This document shows, piece after piece, positions 6,166-12,968 of a stretch of DNA of 13,310 bases. The notes below the pieces were generated by a model. It was not told where the DNA came from, did not search any database, and saw only the letters and a program-made list of their open reading frames with translations. The DNA is from an uncultured Ruminococcus sp. (GTDB taxonomy: Bacteria > Bacillota > Clostridia > Oscillospirales > CAG-272). Numbering within the stretch: position 1 is the first letter of the stretch; each line of letters opens with the position of its first letter. Location: the NCBI GenBank assembly GCA_902766575.1, contig CACXED010000226.1:1-13310 (forward strand), read 5' to 3'. The position numbers and the translations under genes were made by a program.

Positions 6166-6945
6166 ATGGAAAAGGAAAAGCAGACGTTCCGCAGCGCCGT
6201 CGGCGGCTACAATAAGCAGGACGTCAACGAATACATCGCTTCGCTCAGCGAGAGCTTTGCGCGCGAAAAGGAGGATTACGAAAAAAAGCTCGACGATATG
6301 ATCGAGCTCGTCGAGTCCCTGCGCGCAAAGTGCGCCGAGAAGCCCGAACCGGAAGCTCCCGTCCCGGCTGAGACTGCTCCCGATACGGCCGAGGAGCTCG
6401 AGCGCGCCAATTCTCTCATCTCCGAGCAGACTCAGCAGCTTGAGGCAAAGGATGAGGAGATCGCGTCGCTGAAGGCGCGTCTCAGCGAGAGCGAGCAGTC
6501 CGCAGCCGAGCTTCGTGAGCGTCTCGCCGATTTTGACGACTGTGCGGAAAAGCTCCGCGATTACGACCGGATGTCGCAGAAGGTGGGCGAGCTGATGCTC
6601 AAAGCCGCATCCGACGCCGAAAAGCTCCGGGAGGACGCCAGAGCTCAGGCCGAAAGCACTCGCCGCGAGTCCGAGGAGCGCGCAAGAGAATTTGCCGCGC
6701 ACGAGGAGGAAATGTCAAAGGAGCTTGAAAAGCGCTATGCCGACGCGGTCGCCGCGATCAACCGCAAGCTCTCCGAGCTTGTGAACGACGGCTTTGCAAG
6801 GCTTGACGAATCGATGAAATCGACGGACGAGGAGCTTGCCGCGCTGCTTGAGCGCAGACGCTCCGAGGCTCGCGCCGCCGTGCTCCGGACCGCGGAAAGC
6901 CTGCCGGAGCTTGAAGCTCTCGCCGATATCGGCGACGGCAAATGA
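6166..6945 (+). CDS. DivIVA-domain coiled-coil protein
   Basis: DivIVA-type proteins bind curved membrane at poles and septa and recruit division, chromosome-anchoring or sporulation proteins. This 259-residue protein begins with a shortened DivIVA signature, TFRSAVGGYNKQDVNEYIAS (7-26). A coiled coil follows (about 27-56), then a Pro/Ala/Glu-rich linker (57-73), a second long coiled coil (about 74-200) with ISEQTQQLEAKDEEIASL-type heptads, and a third helix to the end. It is very rich in Glu, Ala, Lys and Arg. ATG 6166 is preferred to GTG 6145 because the AAAGGA site (6148-6153) lies between them. It is separate from the ileS-linked divIVA of typical Firmicutes, so probably a paralogue. The stop overlaps the regulator start (ATGA). 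Confidence 0.85.
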   Translation: MEKEKQTFRSAVGGYNKQDVNEYIASLSESFAREKEDYEKKLDDMIELVESLRAKCAEKPEPEAPVPAETAPDTAEELERANSLISEQTQQLEAKDEEIASLKARLSESEQSAAELRERLADFDDCAEKLRDYDRMSQKVGELMLKAASDAEKLREDARAQAESTRRESEERAREFAAHEEEMSKELEKRYADAVAAINRKLSELVNDGFARLDESMKSTDEELAALLERRRSEARAAVLRTAESLPELEALADIGDGK

Positions 6946-7892
6946 GCCGCCGTCCCGAGGGTCGGGACGCGGCGCTTGAAAGGCTCGGGAGCAATATCCG
7001 CTCGGCGCGGACAGCGCTCGGTCTGACTCAGGGAGAGCTCGCCGGAAGCGACGTGACCAGAAATATGCTCAGCCGGATCGAAAACGGAGCGGCTCTGCCC
7101 TCTCTGCCAACGCTCTGCGCGATCGCCGACCGGCTCGGGATACCTCCCGGCGCGCTGCTCGGAGACCTCGGCGGCTACGGCGTCAGGCATCTTGCCGCTC
7201 AGCTCAGACCGCTGCTTGCAAAGCGACGTTTTTCGGAGATCATCTCCCGGGCGGATGATTATCTTTCCAAAAGCAGCGAGGCGGGCTGCGACGCGGAGCT
7301 GTCGGACATACTTATAAAGGCTCTGACCGCGCGCTCGCTCGAGCTTTTTGAAGCCGGTAAGCTGACCTCTGCCATAGAGCTGCTCGACCGCGCCGACTCG
7401 ATACCCGATCCGCCCGGCTTCGACGTCTCGGACGCCAGAAAAAAAGCGCTGACCTGCCGGCTGCTGATCGCCTGCGCTCCCGGTCAAAGCCCGATAAGCG
7501 GGGATCTCGAAAGGCTGCGGGAAGCGGTATTTTCGGATAACGCGCGCGAGCTGTATGTCCTCGCTCACGAGCTGCTCGCCGACGCGGTCGGACAGGCATA
7601 CTCGGTTCCGGACAAAAACGCTCCGGAATACCGGCGGATACTCAGCCCGCTGATCGAGCGGATGCCGGAGGGGTTCGAGCGCCGTCACATCGAAGCCAAG
7701 CTGCAGATGGCTGAGGCCGAATATCTCAACGCCAAGGCGCTGATGGTGCCTCTGGTCTCCGAGAGCCTGCCGCCGAGCCTGCTTTACGATCTCTACAGCG
7801 ACATCGAGCACTGCTGCAAATGCTGCGGCGACTTTGAAAACGCCTACAAATACGCGAGCGAAAAGCTCGTTCTGCTTCAGAGGATAAAATGA
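6942..7892 (+). CDS. XRE-family HTH regulator with helical (TPR-like) C-terminal domain
   Basis: A DNA-binding regulator of 316 residues. The N-terminal HTH_3 domain (about 15-73) has the classic lambda-repressor-like pattern: IRSARTALGLTQGELA, then VTRNMLSRIENG as recognition region, then PSLPTLCAIADRLGI. From about 85 to 316 the protein is all helical, with repeated A/L-rich helix pairs (for example LSDILIKALTARSLELFEAGKLTSAIELLDRAD in sense, and a terminal CCKCCGDFENAYKYASEKL) suggestive of TPR repeats. That layout resembles the RRNPP peptide-sensing regulators, but I see no companion peptide gene nearby. It overlaps its neighbours on both sides (ATGA with the DivIVA-like gene and with ispF), so it should be made at linked levels. 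Targets are unknown; autoregulation of this unit is plausible. Confidence 0.85.
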   Translation: MSRRPEGRDAALERLGSNIRSARTALGLTQGELAGSDVTRNMLSRIENGAALPSLPTLCAIADRLGIPPGALLGDLGGYGVRHLAAQLRPLLAKRRFSEIISRADDYLSKSSEAGCDAELSDILIKALTARSLELFEAGKLTSAIELLDRADSIPDPPGFDVSDARKKALTCRLLIACAPGQSPISGDLERLREAVFSDNARELYVLAHELLADAVGQAYSVPDKNAPEYRRILSPLIERMPEGFERRHIEAKLQMAEAEYLNAKALMVPLVSESLPPSLLYDLYSDIEHCCKCCGDFENAYKYASEKLVLLQRIK

Positions 7893-8374
7893 CCGGAATA
7901 TTCAGAATCGGACAGGGCTACGACGTACACCGCCTCGCAGCCGGACGCAGACTGATCCTCGGCGGTGTGGAGATTGAGAACCCGCTCGGGCTGCTCGGTC
8001 ACTCGGACGCCGACGCGCTCGTCCACGCGATAATGGACGCCCTGCTGGGAGCCGCCGCGCTCGGAGATATCGGAAAGCTCTTTCCCGACAGCGATCCGGC
8101 TTACGAGGGCGCGGACAGCCTTGAGCTCGCGTCAGAGGTCGCCGCTCTGCTTACAAAAAACGGCTATCGGATCGGGAATATCGACTCGACAGTTATAGCG
8201 CAGAAGCCGAAGCTCGCGCCTTATATCGAACAGATGCGCGAAAATATAGCCGCCGCTCTCGGGATAGCTCCCGACGCGGTCAGCGTCAAGGCGACTACCG
8301 AGGAGCGGCTCGGCTTTACCGGAGCCTGCGAGGGGATTGCCGCGCAGGCGTCGGCGCTTATCTATCTGAGCTGA
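7889..8374 (+). CDS. ispF: 2-C-methyl-D-erythritol 2,4-cyclodiphosphate synthase
   Basis: IspF converts CDP-methylerythritol 2-phosphate to MEcPP and CMP, the fifth step of the MEP route to isoprenoid precursors. The 161-residue length is normal. The zinc ligands are visible as D12 and H14 in GYDVHRL and H46 in DADALVHAIMDALLGA; the loop LGHSDAD (37-43) and ALGDIGKLFPDSDP (57-70) follow. The C-terminal cytidine-binding element is VKATTEERLGFTG. The ATG overlaps the regulator stop (ATGA). IspD, often adjacent or fused, is not in the window. The use of the MEP route fits a clostridial host. The gene ends its unit; only a weak hairpin follows. Confidence 0.97.
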   Translation: MTGIFRIGQGYDVHRLAAGRRLILGGVEIENPLGLLGHSDADALVHAIMDALLGAAALGDIGKLFPDSDPAYEGADSLELASEVAALLTKNGYRIGNIDSTVIAQKPKLAPYIEQMRENIAAALGIAPDAVSVKATTEERLGFTGACEGIAAQASALIYLS

Positions 8375-8389
8375 GATCCCTCCCGGCTC

Positions 8390-8404
8390 CGGAACGGCGT
8401 TCCG
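8390..8404 (+). terminator. Weak hairpin after ispF
   Basis: CGGAAC (8390-8395) and GTTCCG (8399-8404) form a 6-pair stem with a 3-base loop, 16 bases after the ispF stop. The next T-rich stretch (TATTTCTGTTATTTT) begins several bases later and is broken, so termination would be partial at best. Confidence 0.3.
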
Positions 8405-8433
8405 AACGATATTTCTGTTATTTTCCGGAGGCT

Positions 8434-8520
8434 TTGACTTCTGGATCGTCCGTATGCGCCGGTACCCTGTTATTATAATATGGAAATTCTGCCGGATGGT
8501 TCCGGAGAATAAAATATAAC
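8434..8520 (+). promoter_or_regulatory. Probable promoter region of rpe, elements not resolved
   Basis: The 168-base gap 8375-8542 contains a perfect TATAAT (8474-8479) and a TTGACT (8434-8439), but they are 34 bases apart and cannot form one promoter. A second AT-rich block, TAAAATATAAC (8510-8520), lies nearer to rpe. The TCCGGA hexamer occurs three times in the gap (8388, 8424 and 8501). A promoter for rpe is likely here, but its exact elements are not clear. Confidence 0.35.
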
Positions 8521-8542
8521 TCAAAAAAGGAATCGGATTCTA

Positions 8543-9196
8543 ATGATAAAGATATCACCCTCGATTTTAGCAGCAGATTTTTCACGCCTCGGAGAGGAGG
8601 TCAGCCGCGTTGAAGAAGGCGGCGCCGATCTGCTCCATCTCGACGTAATGGACGGAGTTTTCGTCCCGAACATCAGCTTTGGCGCGGGAGTTATCAGCTC
8701 GATCCGCAGAAGATCGGCGCTGCCCTTTGACGTGCATCTGATGATAACCAATCCGTCGCGCTATATCGACGATTTCGCAAAGGCGGGCGCCGATATCATC
8801 ACTATCCACTACGAGAGCTGCGCCGATCAGATCGACGTCCTGAAGCAGATACGCGCGGCAGGCTGCCGTCCCTCGATCTCGATAAAGCCCGCGACTCCGG
8901 CTTTCGTGCCCGAGCCGCTGCTTGAGTATGTGGACATGGTGCTGGTGATGACCGTTGAGCCGGGCTTCGGAGGTCAGTCCTTCATCCCCGAGACGATGGA
9001 GAGCGTCCGCGCCGTCAGCGCCATGATCAAGGCAAAGGGACTCGGCATCGACATAGAGGTCGACGGCGGAATATCTCCGTCCACGATAAGGACAGCCTAC
9101 GACGCCGGAGCCCGTATCTTCGTCGCCGGATCGGCCGTTTTCAAGGCAAAGGAGCCCTCCGACGCGATAAAAGCGCTGAGAAACGCCTGCGAATGA
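8543..9196 (+). CDS. rpe: Ribulose-phosphate 3-epimerase
   Basis: Rpe interconverts ribulose 5-phosphate and xylulose 5-phosphate in the pentose phosphate pathway. The 217-residue TIM barrel shows SPSILAADF (5-13), LLHLDVMDGVFVPN (30-43) with H32 and catalytic D34, DVHLM (63-67) with H65, the mobile-loop motif VEPGFGGQSF (138-147) and the second catalytic Asp D174 in VDGGI. The metal set (H32, D34, H65, D174) is complete. An AAAAAAGGA site precedes the ATG at 8543 at about 11 bases. In many Firmicutes rpe follows rsgA and the prkC/stp genes; here it stands alone between ispF and the acyltransferase unit, closed by its own strong terminator. Confidence 0.97.
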   Translation: MIKISPSILAADFSRLGEEVSRVEEGGADLLHLDVMDGVFVPNISFGAGVISSIRRRSALPFDVHLMITNPSRYIDDFAKAGADIITIHYESCADQIDVLKQIRAAGCRPSISIKPATPAFVPEPLLEYVDMVLVMTVEPGFGGQSFIPETMESVRAVSAMIKAKGLGIDIEVDGGISPSTIRTAYDAGARIFVAGSAVFKAKEPSDAIKALRNACE

Positions 9197-9203
9197 ATTT
9201 TGA

Positions 9204-9237
9204 TGAAAGAAAGACCGTTTTCACGGTCTTTTTTTCA
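9204..9237 (+). terminator. Strong intrinsic terminator of rpe
   Basis: The stem AAAGACCGT (9210-9218) pairs perfectly with ACGGTCTTT (9223-9231) around a TTTC loop, and it can extend outward to 15 pairs (9204-9218 with 9223-9237) with one G-U. A run of seven T (9229-9235) supplies the U tract. Confidence 0.93.
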
Positions 9238-9268
9238 TATCTCTACAAGGGCTAATTGCGAAAATCTA

Positions 9269-9297
9269 TTGCTTTTTTTTGCCGCTTGTGATATAAT
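9269..9297 (+). promoter_or_regulatory. Promoter of the MBOAT/DHHW/M15 lipoprotein unit
   Basis: TTGCTT (9269-9274), a 17-base spacer and a perfect TATAAT (9292-9297), preceded by TG at 9289-9290, so it also has an extended -10. Transcription would start near 9304, which leaves about 23 bases before the ATG at 9327. Confidence 0.83.
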
Positions 9298-9326
9298 TAA
9301 AGATGATTACTTACTGTGAGGTCAAA

Positions 9327-10724
9327 ATGGTATTTTCGTCAACCGTCTTTCTGTTCATCTTCCTGCCGGCTGTATTCATTCTGCATACGCTGATACCCGA
9401 TCGCGTCATGTGGCTGAAGAACGCGCTGCTCTGCGCCGCGAGCCTGATATTCTACGCCTACGGCGAGCCGGTTTATATCATAATAATGATCGCGTCCGTG
9501 ACCTTCAACTACTTCGCCGCAAGGCTCATCGACAGCCGCGCGGGAAAGACACGGAGCGCGCTCTGCGCCGCTGCGGTGACTGTCGATCTCGCAGTGCTCT
9601 GCTTTTTCAAGTATGTCCCGTGGCTTGTGGGAGTCGTAAATTCGGCGCTCGGGTTCAGCCTGCCGGTTCCCGGCTTCACGATACCGGTCGGAATCTCGTT
9701 CTACACCTTTCAGATACTCTCCTATGTCGTCGACGTCTGCAGGAAAAAGACCGAGGTTCAGAAAAGATATATCGACCTGTTTTTGTACATATCCTTCTTC
9801 CCGCAGCTGATCGCCGGGCCGATCGTCAAGTACGGCGACATCAGGGCTCAGCTCGATTCGCGCTCGCTCACGCCGGATAAGCTCGCGCTGGGAGTCAGGC
9901 GCTTTACGCTCGGACTCTCCAAAAAGGTGCTGATCTCCAACAACGCCGCGATCATCGCGACCGCAGCCTTTGACGCAGAGTCGCCGTCCTCGTTTTTCTG
10001 CTGGGCGGGAGCGATCTGCTACTGCATACAGCTCTACTTCGACTTCTCGGGCTATTCGGACATGGCGATCGGACTTGCGCATATGTTCGGCTTCGAGCTC
10101 TGCGAGAACTTCAACTATCCCTACAGCGCGGTCACGATCCGCGATTTCTGGAAGCGCTGGCACATCTCGCTGACCTCGTGGTTCCGCGAGTACGTCTACT
10201 TTCCTCTCGGCGGAAACCGCAAGGGCAAGGCGCGGACGGTGATCAACCGTCTGATCGTCTTTTTCCTGACCGGTCTCTGGCACGGAGCCAACTTCACCTT
10301 CATTCTCTGGGGAATGTGGCACGGGCTGCTTATGATGTTCGAGCAGCTCGCCGGATTTGACAGGCTCGTTAAGAAGCGCGCGCTCAGACTGCCGCTCAGG
10401 ATCTATACGCTCCTTGCCGTGACCCTCGGCTTTGTGGTGTTCAACTCGAAAAGCATCGGAGCGGCGTTTTTGTACATCGCGCGGATGTTCAGCTTCTCCG
10501 GCAGCCCTGCCGACGCGCTTATCCACTTCTCGCCGTTCATGTGCCTGATGCTGATCTGCGGTCTTGTATTCTCTTTCCCGATCACGCCGAGGCTTACCGG
10601 GCTGTCAAAGCGCGTTCCGGCGCTCGAGGCGCTGAGCTATATCGTCTGTCTGCCGCTGCTGCTCGCCTGCATAATGTCGCTTGCGGCAGGCTCGTTCAAT
10701 CCGTTCATCTACTATATTTTCTGA
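9327..10724 (+). CDS. MBOAT-family membrane-bound O-acyltransferase (AlgI-like)
   Basis: MBOAT proteins of the AlgI/DltB/PatB group pass an acyl group, usually acetyl, across the membrane for O-acylation of an extracellular polymer. This 465-residue polytopic protein opens with MVFSSTVFLFIFLPAVF, typical of AlgI relatives, and contains SFFPQLIAGPIVKY (about 156-169), YFDFSGYSDMAIG (237-249), the RDFWKRWHISLTSWFREYVY block (272-291, H279) and LTGLWHGANFTFILWGMWHG (314-333) with the catalytic H319. About ten or more hydrophobic segments are visible. ATG 9327 is preferred over ATG 9303 because GAGG precedes it at good spacing and 9303 would fall at the transcript start. The DHHW partner gene follows after seven bases. 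The polymer acylated is unknown. Confidence 0.93.
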   Translation: MVFSSTVFLFIFLPAVFILHTLIPDRVMWLKNALLCAASLIFYAYGEPVYIIIMIASVTFNYFAARLIDSRAGKTRSALCAAAVTVDLAVLCFFKYVPWLVGVVNSALGFSLPVPGFTIPVGISFYTFQILSYVVDVCRKKTEVQKRYIDLFLYISFFPQLIAGPIVKYGDIRAQLDSRSLTPDKLALGVRRFTLGLSKKVLISNNAAIIATAAFDAESPSSFFCWAGAICYCIQLYFDFSGYSDMAIGLAHMFGFELCENFNYPYSAVTIRDFWKRWHISLTSWFREYVYFPLGGNRKGKARTVINRLIVFFLTGLWHGANFTFILWGMWHGLLMMFEQLAGFDRLVKKRALRLPLRIYTLLAVTLGFVVFNSKSIGAAFLYIARMFSFSGSPADALIHFSPFMCLMLICGLVFSFPITPRLTGLSKRVPALEALSYIVCLPLLLACIMSLAAGSFNPFIYYIF

Positions 10725-10731
10725 GGTTCAA

Positions 10732-11799
10732 ATGAAAGCTCTTAAACTTACAGTCTGCGTGCTGTTCTTTGCCGTCTGCTCGTTTTTCTCATTGGCGATG
10801 CTGATCGGCGGCTCGTCGTTCATCACCGAGGGCGGCGTTGAAAAGCCGGAGCTCTTTACCGAGGACGGCATAAACCGCTCCTTCGGCAGCGAGTACGAGG
10901 AATATTTCTCCCGTGCCTTTGCATACAGAAGATATGTGGTCGATCTCTGGTCGGATATCCGGATAAACCTCTTTGCCGAGGGCAACGATCAGGTCGTCGT
11001 CGGGCGGGACGGCTTCCTGTTCTTCGCCGACACGGTCGACAGCTACGCCGGGCTCGACCCGATGACCGACGCCGAGATCGAAGCCGCCGCCGATTCGCTG
11101 CTTGCGCTTCAGGACTACGCCGTTTCAAAGGGCGCTGAGTTCTGCTTTCTCCCGGCGCCGGACAAGAACACGATCTATCCGGAAAATATGCCCTCGCGCT
11201 ATATAAAAGCCGAGCGTACCGATCTCGACCGCCTGCTCGAGGCTCTGACCGAGCGCGGAGTCGCCTTTGTCGACGCGAGAGAGGCGCTCACCGACGCCAA
11301 GAGCTCTGCTCTCGTCTATCACCGACGCGATACGCACTGGACTCCCGACGGAGCGGGGACAGCCTTCGGACTGCTCGCAAAAAAGCTCGGCTTCAAGGCG
11401 GTCGATACCTCTCTGCTCGGACGGGTCGACAGCGAAATTCAGGGCGACCTCGATACTCTGCTCTATCCCGGAAGGACGCTCACCGAACCGACCGAAACGC
11501 CAGATTTCTCGGAGGAATACATCTACACGTCGGCTTACTCAACGCCGATGGACATGATCATCACCACCCGCGGAGCCGGAAGCGGCAAAGCGCTCGTTTT
11601 CCGCGACTCCTTCTGCAACGCGCTGATCGGCTATTTCGCCTCGTCCTTTTCAGAGACGACCTTTGAGCGCGCAAACCCTTACCGCATCGATCTTGTCGGC
11701 TCCGACTGCGATTTTGTGATCGTGGAGATCGCCGAGCGGAATCTAAAAGACCTCATCGGCTGCGACGAAAGAATATCCGGGGAGGAAAATCAGAATTGA
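10732..11799 (+). CDS. DHHW-family / AlgJ-AlgX-like SGNH acyltransferase partner
   Basis: The extracytoplasmic partner of MBOAT proteins, which usually receives the acyl group and transfers it to the polymer. The 355-residue protein has an N-terminal membrane anchor (about 5-26) and an outer SGNH-like domain. Landmarks are VVVGRDGFLFFADTVDSY (88-105), FLPAPDKNTIYPENMPSRY (139-157), the DTHW catalytic Asp/His motif (D200, H202) and the nucleophile block FRDSFCNALI (290-299, S293). All three catalytic residues of the AlgJ/AlgX type are therefore present. ATG 10732 follows GAGG, which overlaps the MBOAT stop; earlier non-ATG starts would lie inside the MBOAT gene. The stop overlaps the TTG start of the next gene by four bases. 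Confidence 0.88.
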   Translation: MKALKLTVCVLFFAVCSFFSLAMLIGGSSFITEGGVEKPELFTEDGINRSFGSEYEEYFSRAFAYRRYVVDLWSDIRINLFAEGNDQVVVGRDGFLFFADTVDSYAGLDPMTDAEIEAAADSLLALQDYAVSKGAEFCFLPAPDKNTIYPENMPSRYIKAERTDLDRLLEALTERGVAFVDAREALTDAKSSALVYHRRDTHWTPDGAGTAFGLLAKKLGFKAVDTSLLGRVDSEIQGDLDTLLYPGRTLTEPTETPDFSEEYIYTSAYSTPMDMIITTRGAGSGKALVFRDSFCNALIGYFASSFSETTFERANPYRIDLVGSDCDFVIVEIAERNLKDLIGCDERISGEENQN

Positions 11800-12923
11800 A
11801 CAGAAAAAGGATAACTGCACTGGCGGCGATCCTTGCCGTCTCGACGCTTTTCACAGGCTGCAATTCGGGCTTTCTTGTGGAAAGCGGAGCTCTCGCGGGC
11901 TTCAACGTTCAGGAGAGCCTCGGCATCGAGTTCCCCGCCGAAGCCTTTGATTTCGGCGAGCTCTCCGAGCCCGCGCCCGAAAAGTCCGAAAAGCTGCCAA
12001 ACTACTCGGAATCGACAAAGCGCAGCTTCAAAATGCGCACCGTCGAAAAGATGTCGGTCTACAACTCGATCGGCGATAAAACGCCGGTGAAATCCGTCGC
12101 GTCGGGAGCCGTGGTCACGCTGACCGAGACAGACGATCCCGACTGGATGAAGGTCACTTCGTCGGCGGACATCGAGCTCGGATATACAAACGAGGGCTTC
12201 CTCAAGGCGATAGACAGCGGCTGCGAAACCTACGCCGAGCTCCCTATCGAATACGGCAGAGCGCGCAACCGCGACAGCGTTTATGTAGACGCCTACTCGC
12301 ATCTTGTCGATATCAGCAAATATCTCAGAGTCTATTACTCTACAAACGTCTCTAACGAGGGAATCGACCTCTCCCAGTACGACGTCAAGGTCTCGATGAA
12401 GCTCTCGACCTCCGACACGTCGATAGGTCAGCCCTTCTACACGCGCAATCTCTGTATGCTCCAGTACGACACGCTGCAGCTGCTGATAAAGGCGATAAAG
12501 CGCTTCAAGCGCGACGGCTATACAGTCGTCATCTACGACGCTTACCGTCCGACCAGCGTTCAGCAGAAGTGGTTCGACGTTGTAAAGGTTCACAAGTGGG
12601 TCGCGAATCCCTCAATCGGAATGGGCGGAGTCCACGACCGCGGAACGGCTATAGATATGTCGCTTATCGATAAGGACGGAAACGAGCTTGAAATGCCGAC
12701 TCCCATGCACACGTTCACCGAGGAATCCGCCCGGACAAACGAGGAAATGAGCGATACCGCCCGGGCCAACATGGACTATATGACCAGCGTTATGGTGAGC
12801 TGCGGTTTCACCTACATCAACTCCGAGTGGTGGCACTTTCAGGACAGAAATACGCAGAACTACCTTCCGACCGATCACCCGATCGACGATATCCCGCTTG
12901 TCCCGTCCGAAAAAGCCTACTGA
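11796..12923 (+). CDS. Lipoprotein with SH3-like domain and VanX-like M15 D-Ala-D-Ala dipeptidase domain
   Basis: A 375-residue surface lipoprotein. The N-terminus is a lipoprotein signal peptide (MNRKRITALAAILAVSTLFTGC) with C22 as the lipidation site; Phe rather than Leu at -3 is slightly unusual. A short Glu/Pro-rich spacer leads to an SH3-like region (about 80-136, KMSVYNS...AVVTLTE...DWMKV). The M15 zinc peptidase domain (about 150-357) has YDAYRPTSVQ (R251), GGVHDRGTAIDM with zinc ligands H280 and D287, and SEWWHF with catalytic E344 and zinc ligand H347, as in VanX/DdpX. It probably trims peptidoglycan D,D-peptides outside the cell, not the cytosolic D-Ala-D-Ala pool. The TTG start is supported by GGGGAGGA upstream and by the signal peptide; no ATG fits. 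Confidence 0.87.
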   Translation: MNRKRITALAAILAVSTLFTGCNSGFLVESGALAGFNVQESLGIEFPAEAFDFGELSEPAPEKSEKLPNYSESTKRSFKMRTVEKMSVYNSIGDKTPVKSVASGAVVTLTETDDPDWMKVTSSADIELGYTNEGFLKAIDSGCETYAELPIEYGRARNRDSVYVDAYSHLVDISKYLRVYYSTNVSNEGIDLSQYDVKVSMKLSTSDTSIGQPFYTRNLCMLQYDTLQLLIKAIKRFKRDGYTVVIYDAYRPTSVQQKWFDVVKVHKWVANPSIGMGGVHDRGTAIDMSLIDKDGNELEMPTPMHTFTEESARTNEEMSDTARANMDYMTSVMVSCGFTYINSEWWHFQDRNTQNYLPTDHPIDDIPLVPSEKAY

Positions 12924-12940
12924 CGCGAAAGGCGCAGCTA

Positions 12941-12967
12941 TTGAAAGGTATGGTCACAGCTTATAAT
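12941..12967 (+). promoter_or_regulatory. Possible promoter overlapping the start of the last gene
   Basis: TTGAAA (12941-12946) and a perfect TATAAT (12962-12967) lie 15 bases apart, which is shorter than the usual 16-18. If active, transcription would begin after the ATG at 12969, which conflicts with that start. It is therefore offered only as a possibility. Confidence 0.25.
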
Positions 12968-12968
12968 C

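Noticed and set aside
6027..6215. A 62-codon plus-strand frame in the leader of the DivIVA-like gene
   Set aside because: It starts inside the promoter region before the likely transcript start and runs out of frame into the next gene, with no ribosome site. The region is better read as an untranslated structured leader.
6735..7811. A 358-codon minus-strand frame opposite the DivIVA-like and XRE genes
   Set aside because: It spans two genes with clear families and overlapping starts and stops; its composition (Arg, Gln, Ser-rich) looks like an antisense shadow.
9204..9302. Mobile-element boundary between rpe and the acyltransferase unit
   Set aside because: The inverted repeat there is an ordinary intrinsic terminator with a T run, and no transposase, integrase, direct repeat or change in codon style is seen on either side.
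9339..10526. A 395-codon open frame on the minus strand opposite the MBOAT gene
   Set aside because: Its product is very rich in Arg, Glu and Asp with no domain pattern, and the plus-strand frame has all MBOAT motifs, a promoter and a ribosome site. Long antisense frames are common in GC-rich coding DNA.
11790..12593. A 267-codon minus-strand frame opposite the M15 lipoprotein gene
   Set aside because: The plus strand has a lipobox, SH3-like region and zinc motifs; the antisense frame has no supporting start site.
11796..12923. Vancomycin-resistance gene (vanX) interpretation
   Set aside because: No vanH, vanA/B ligase or vanRS-like genes are near, and the lipoprotein signal puts the enzyme outside the cytosol, where it could not clear the precursor pool.
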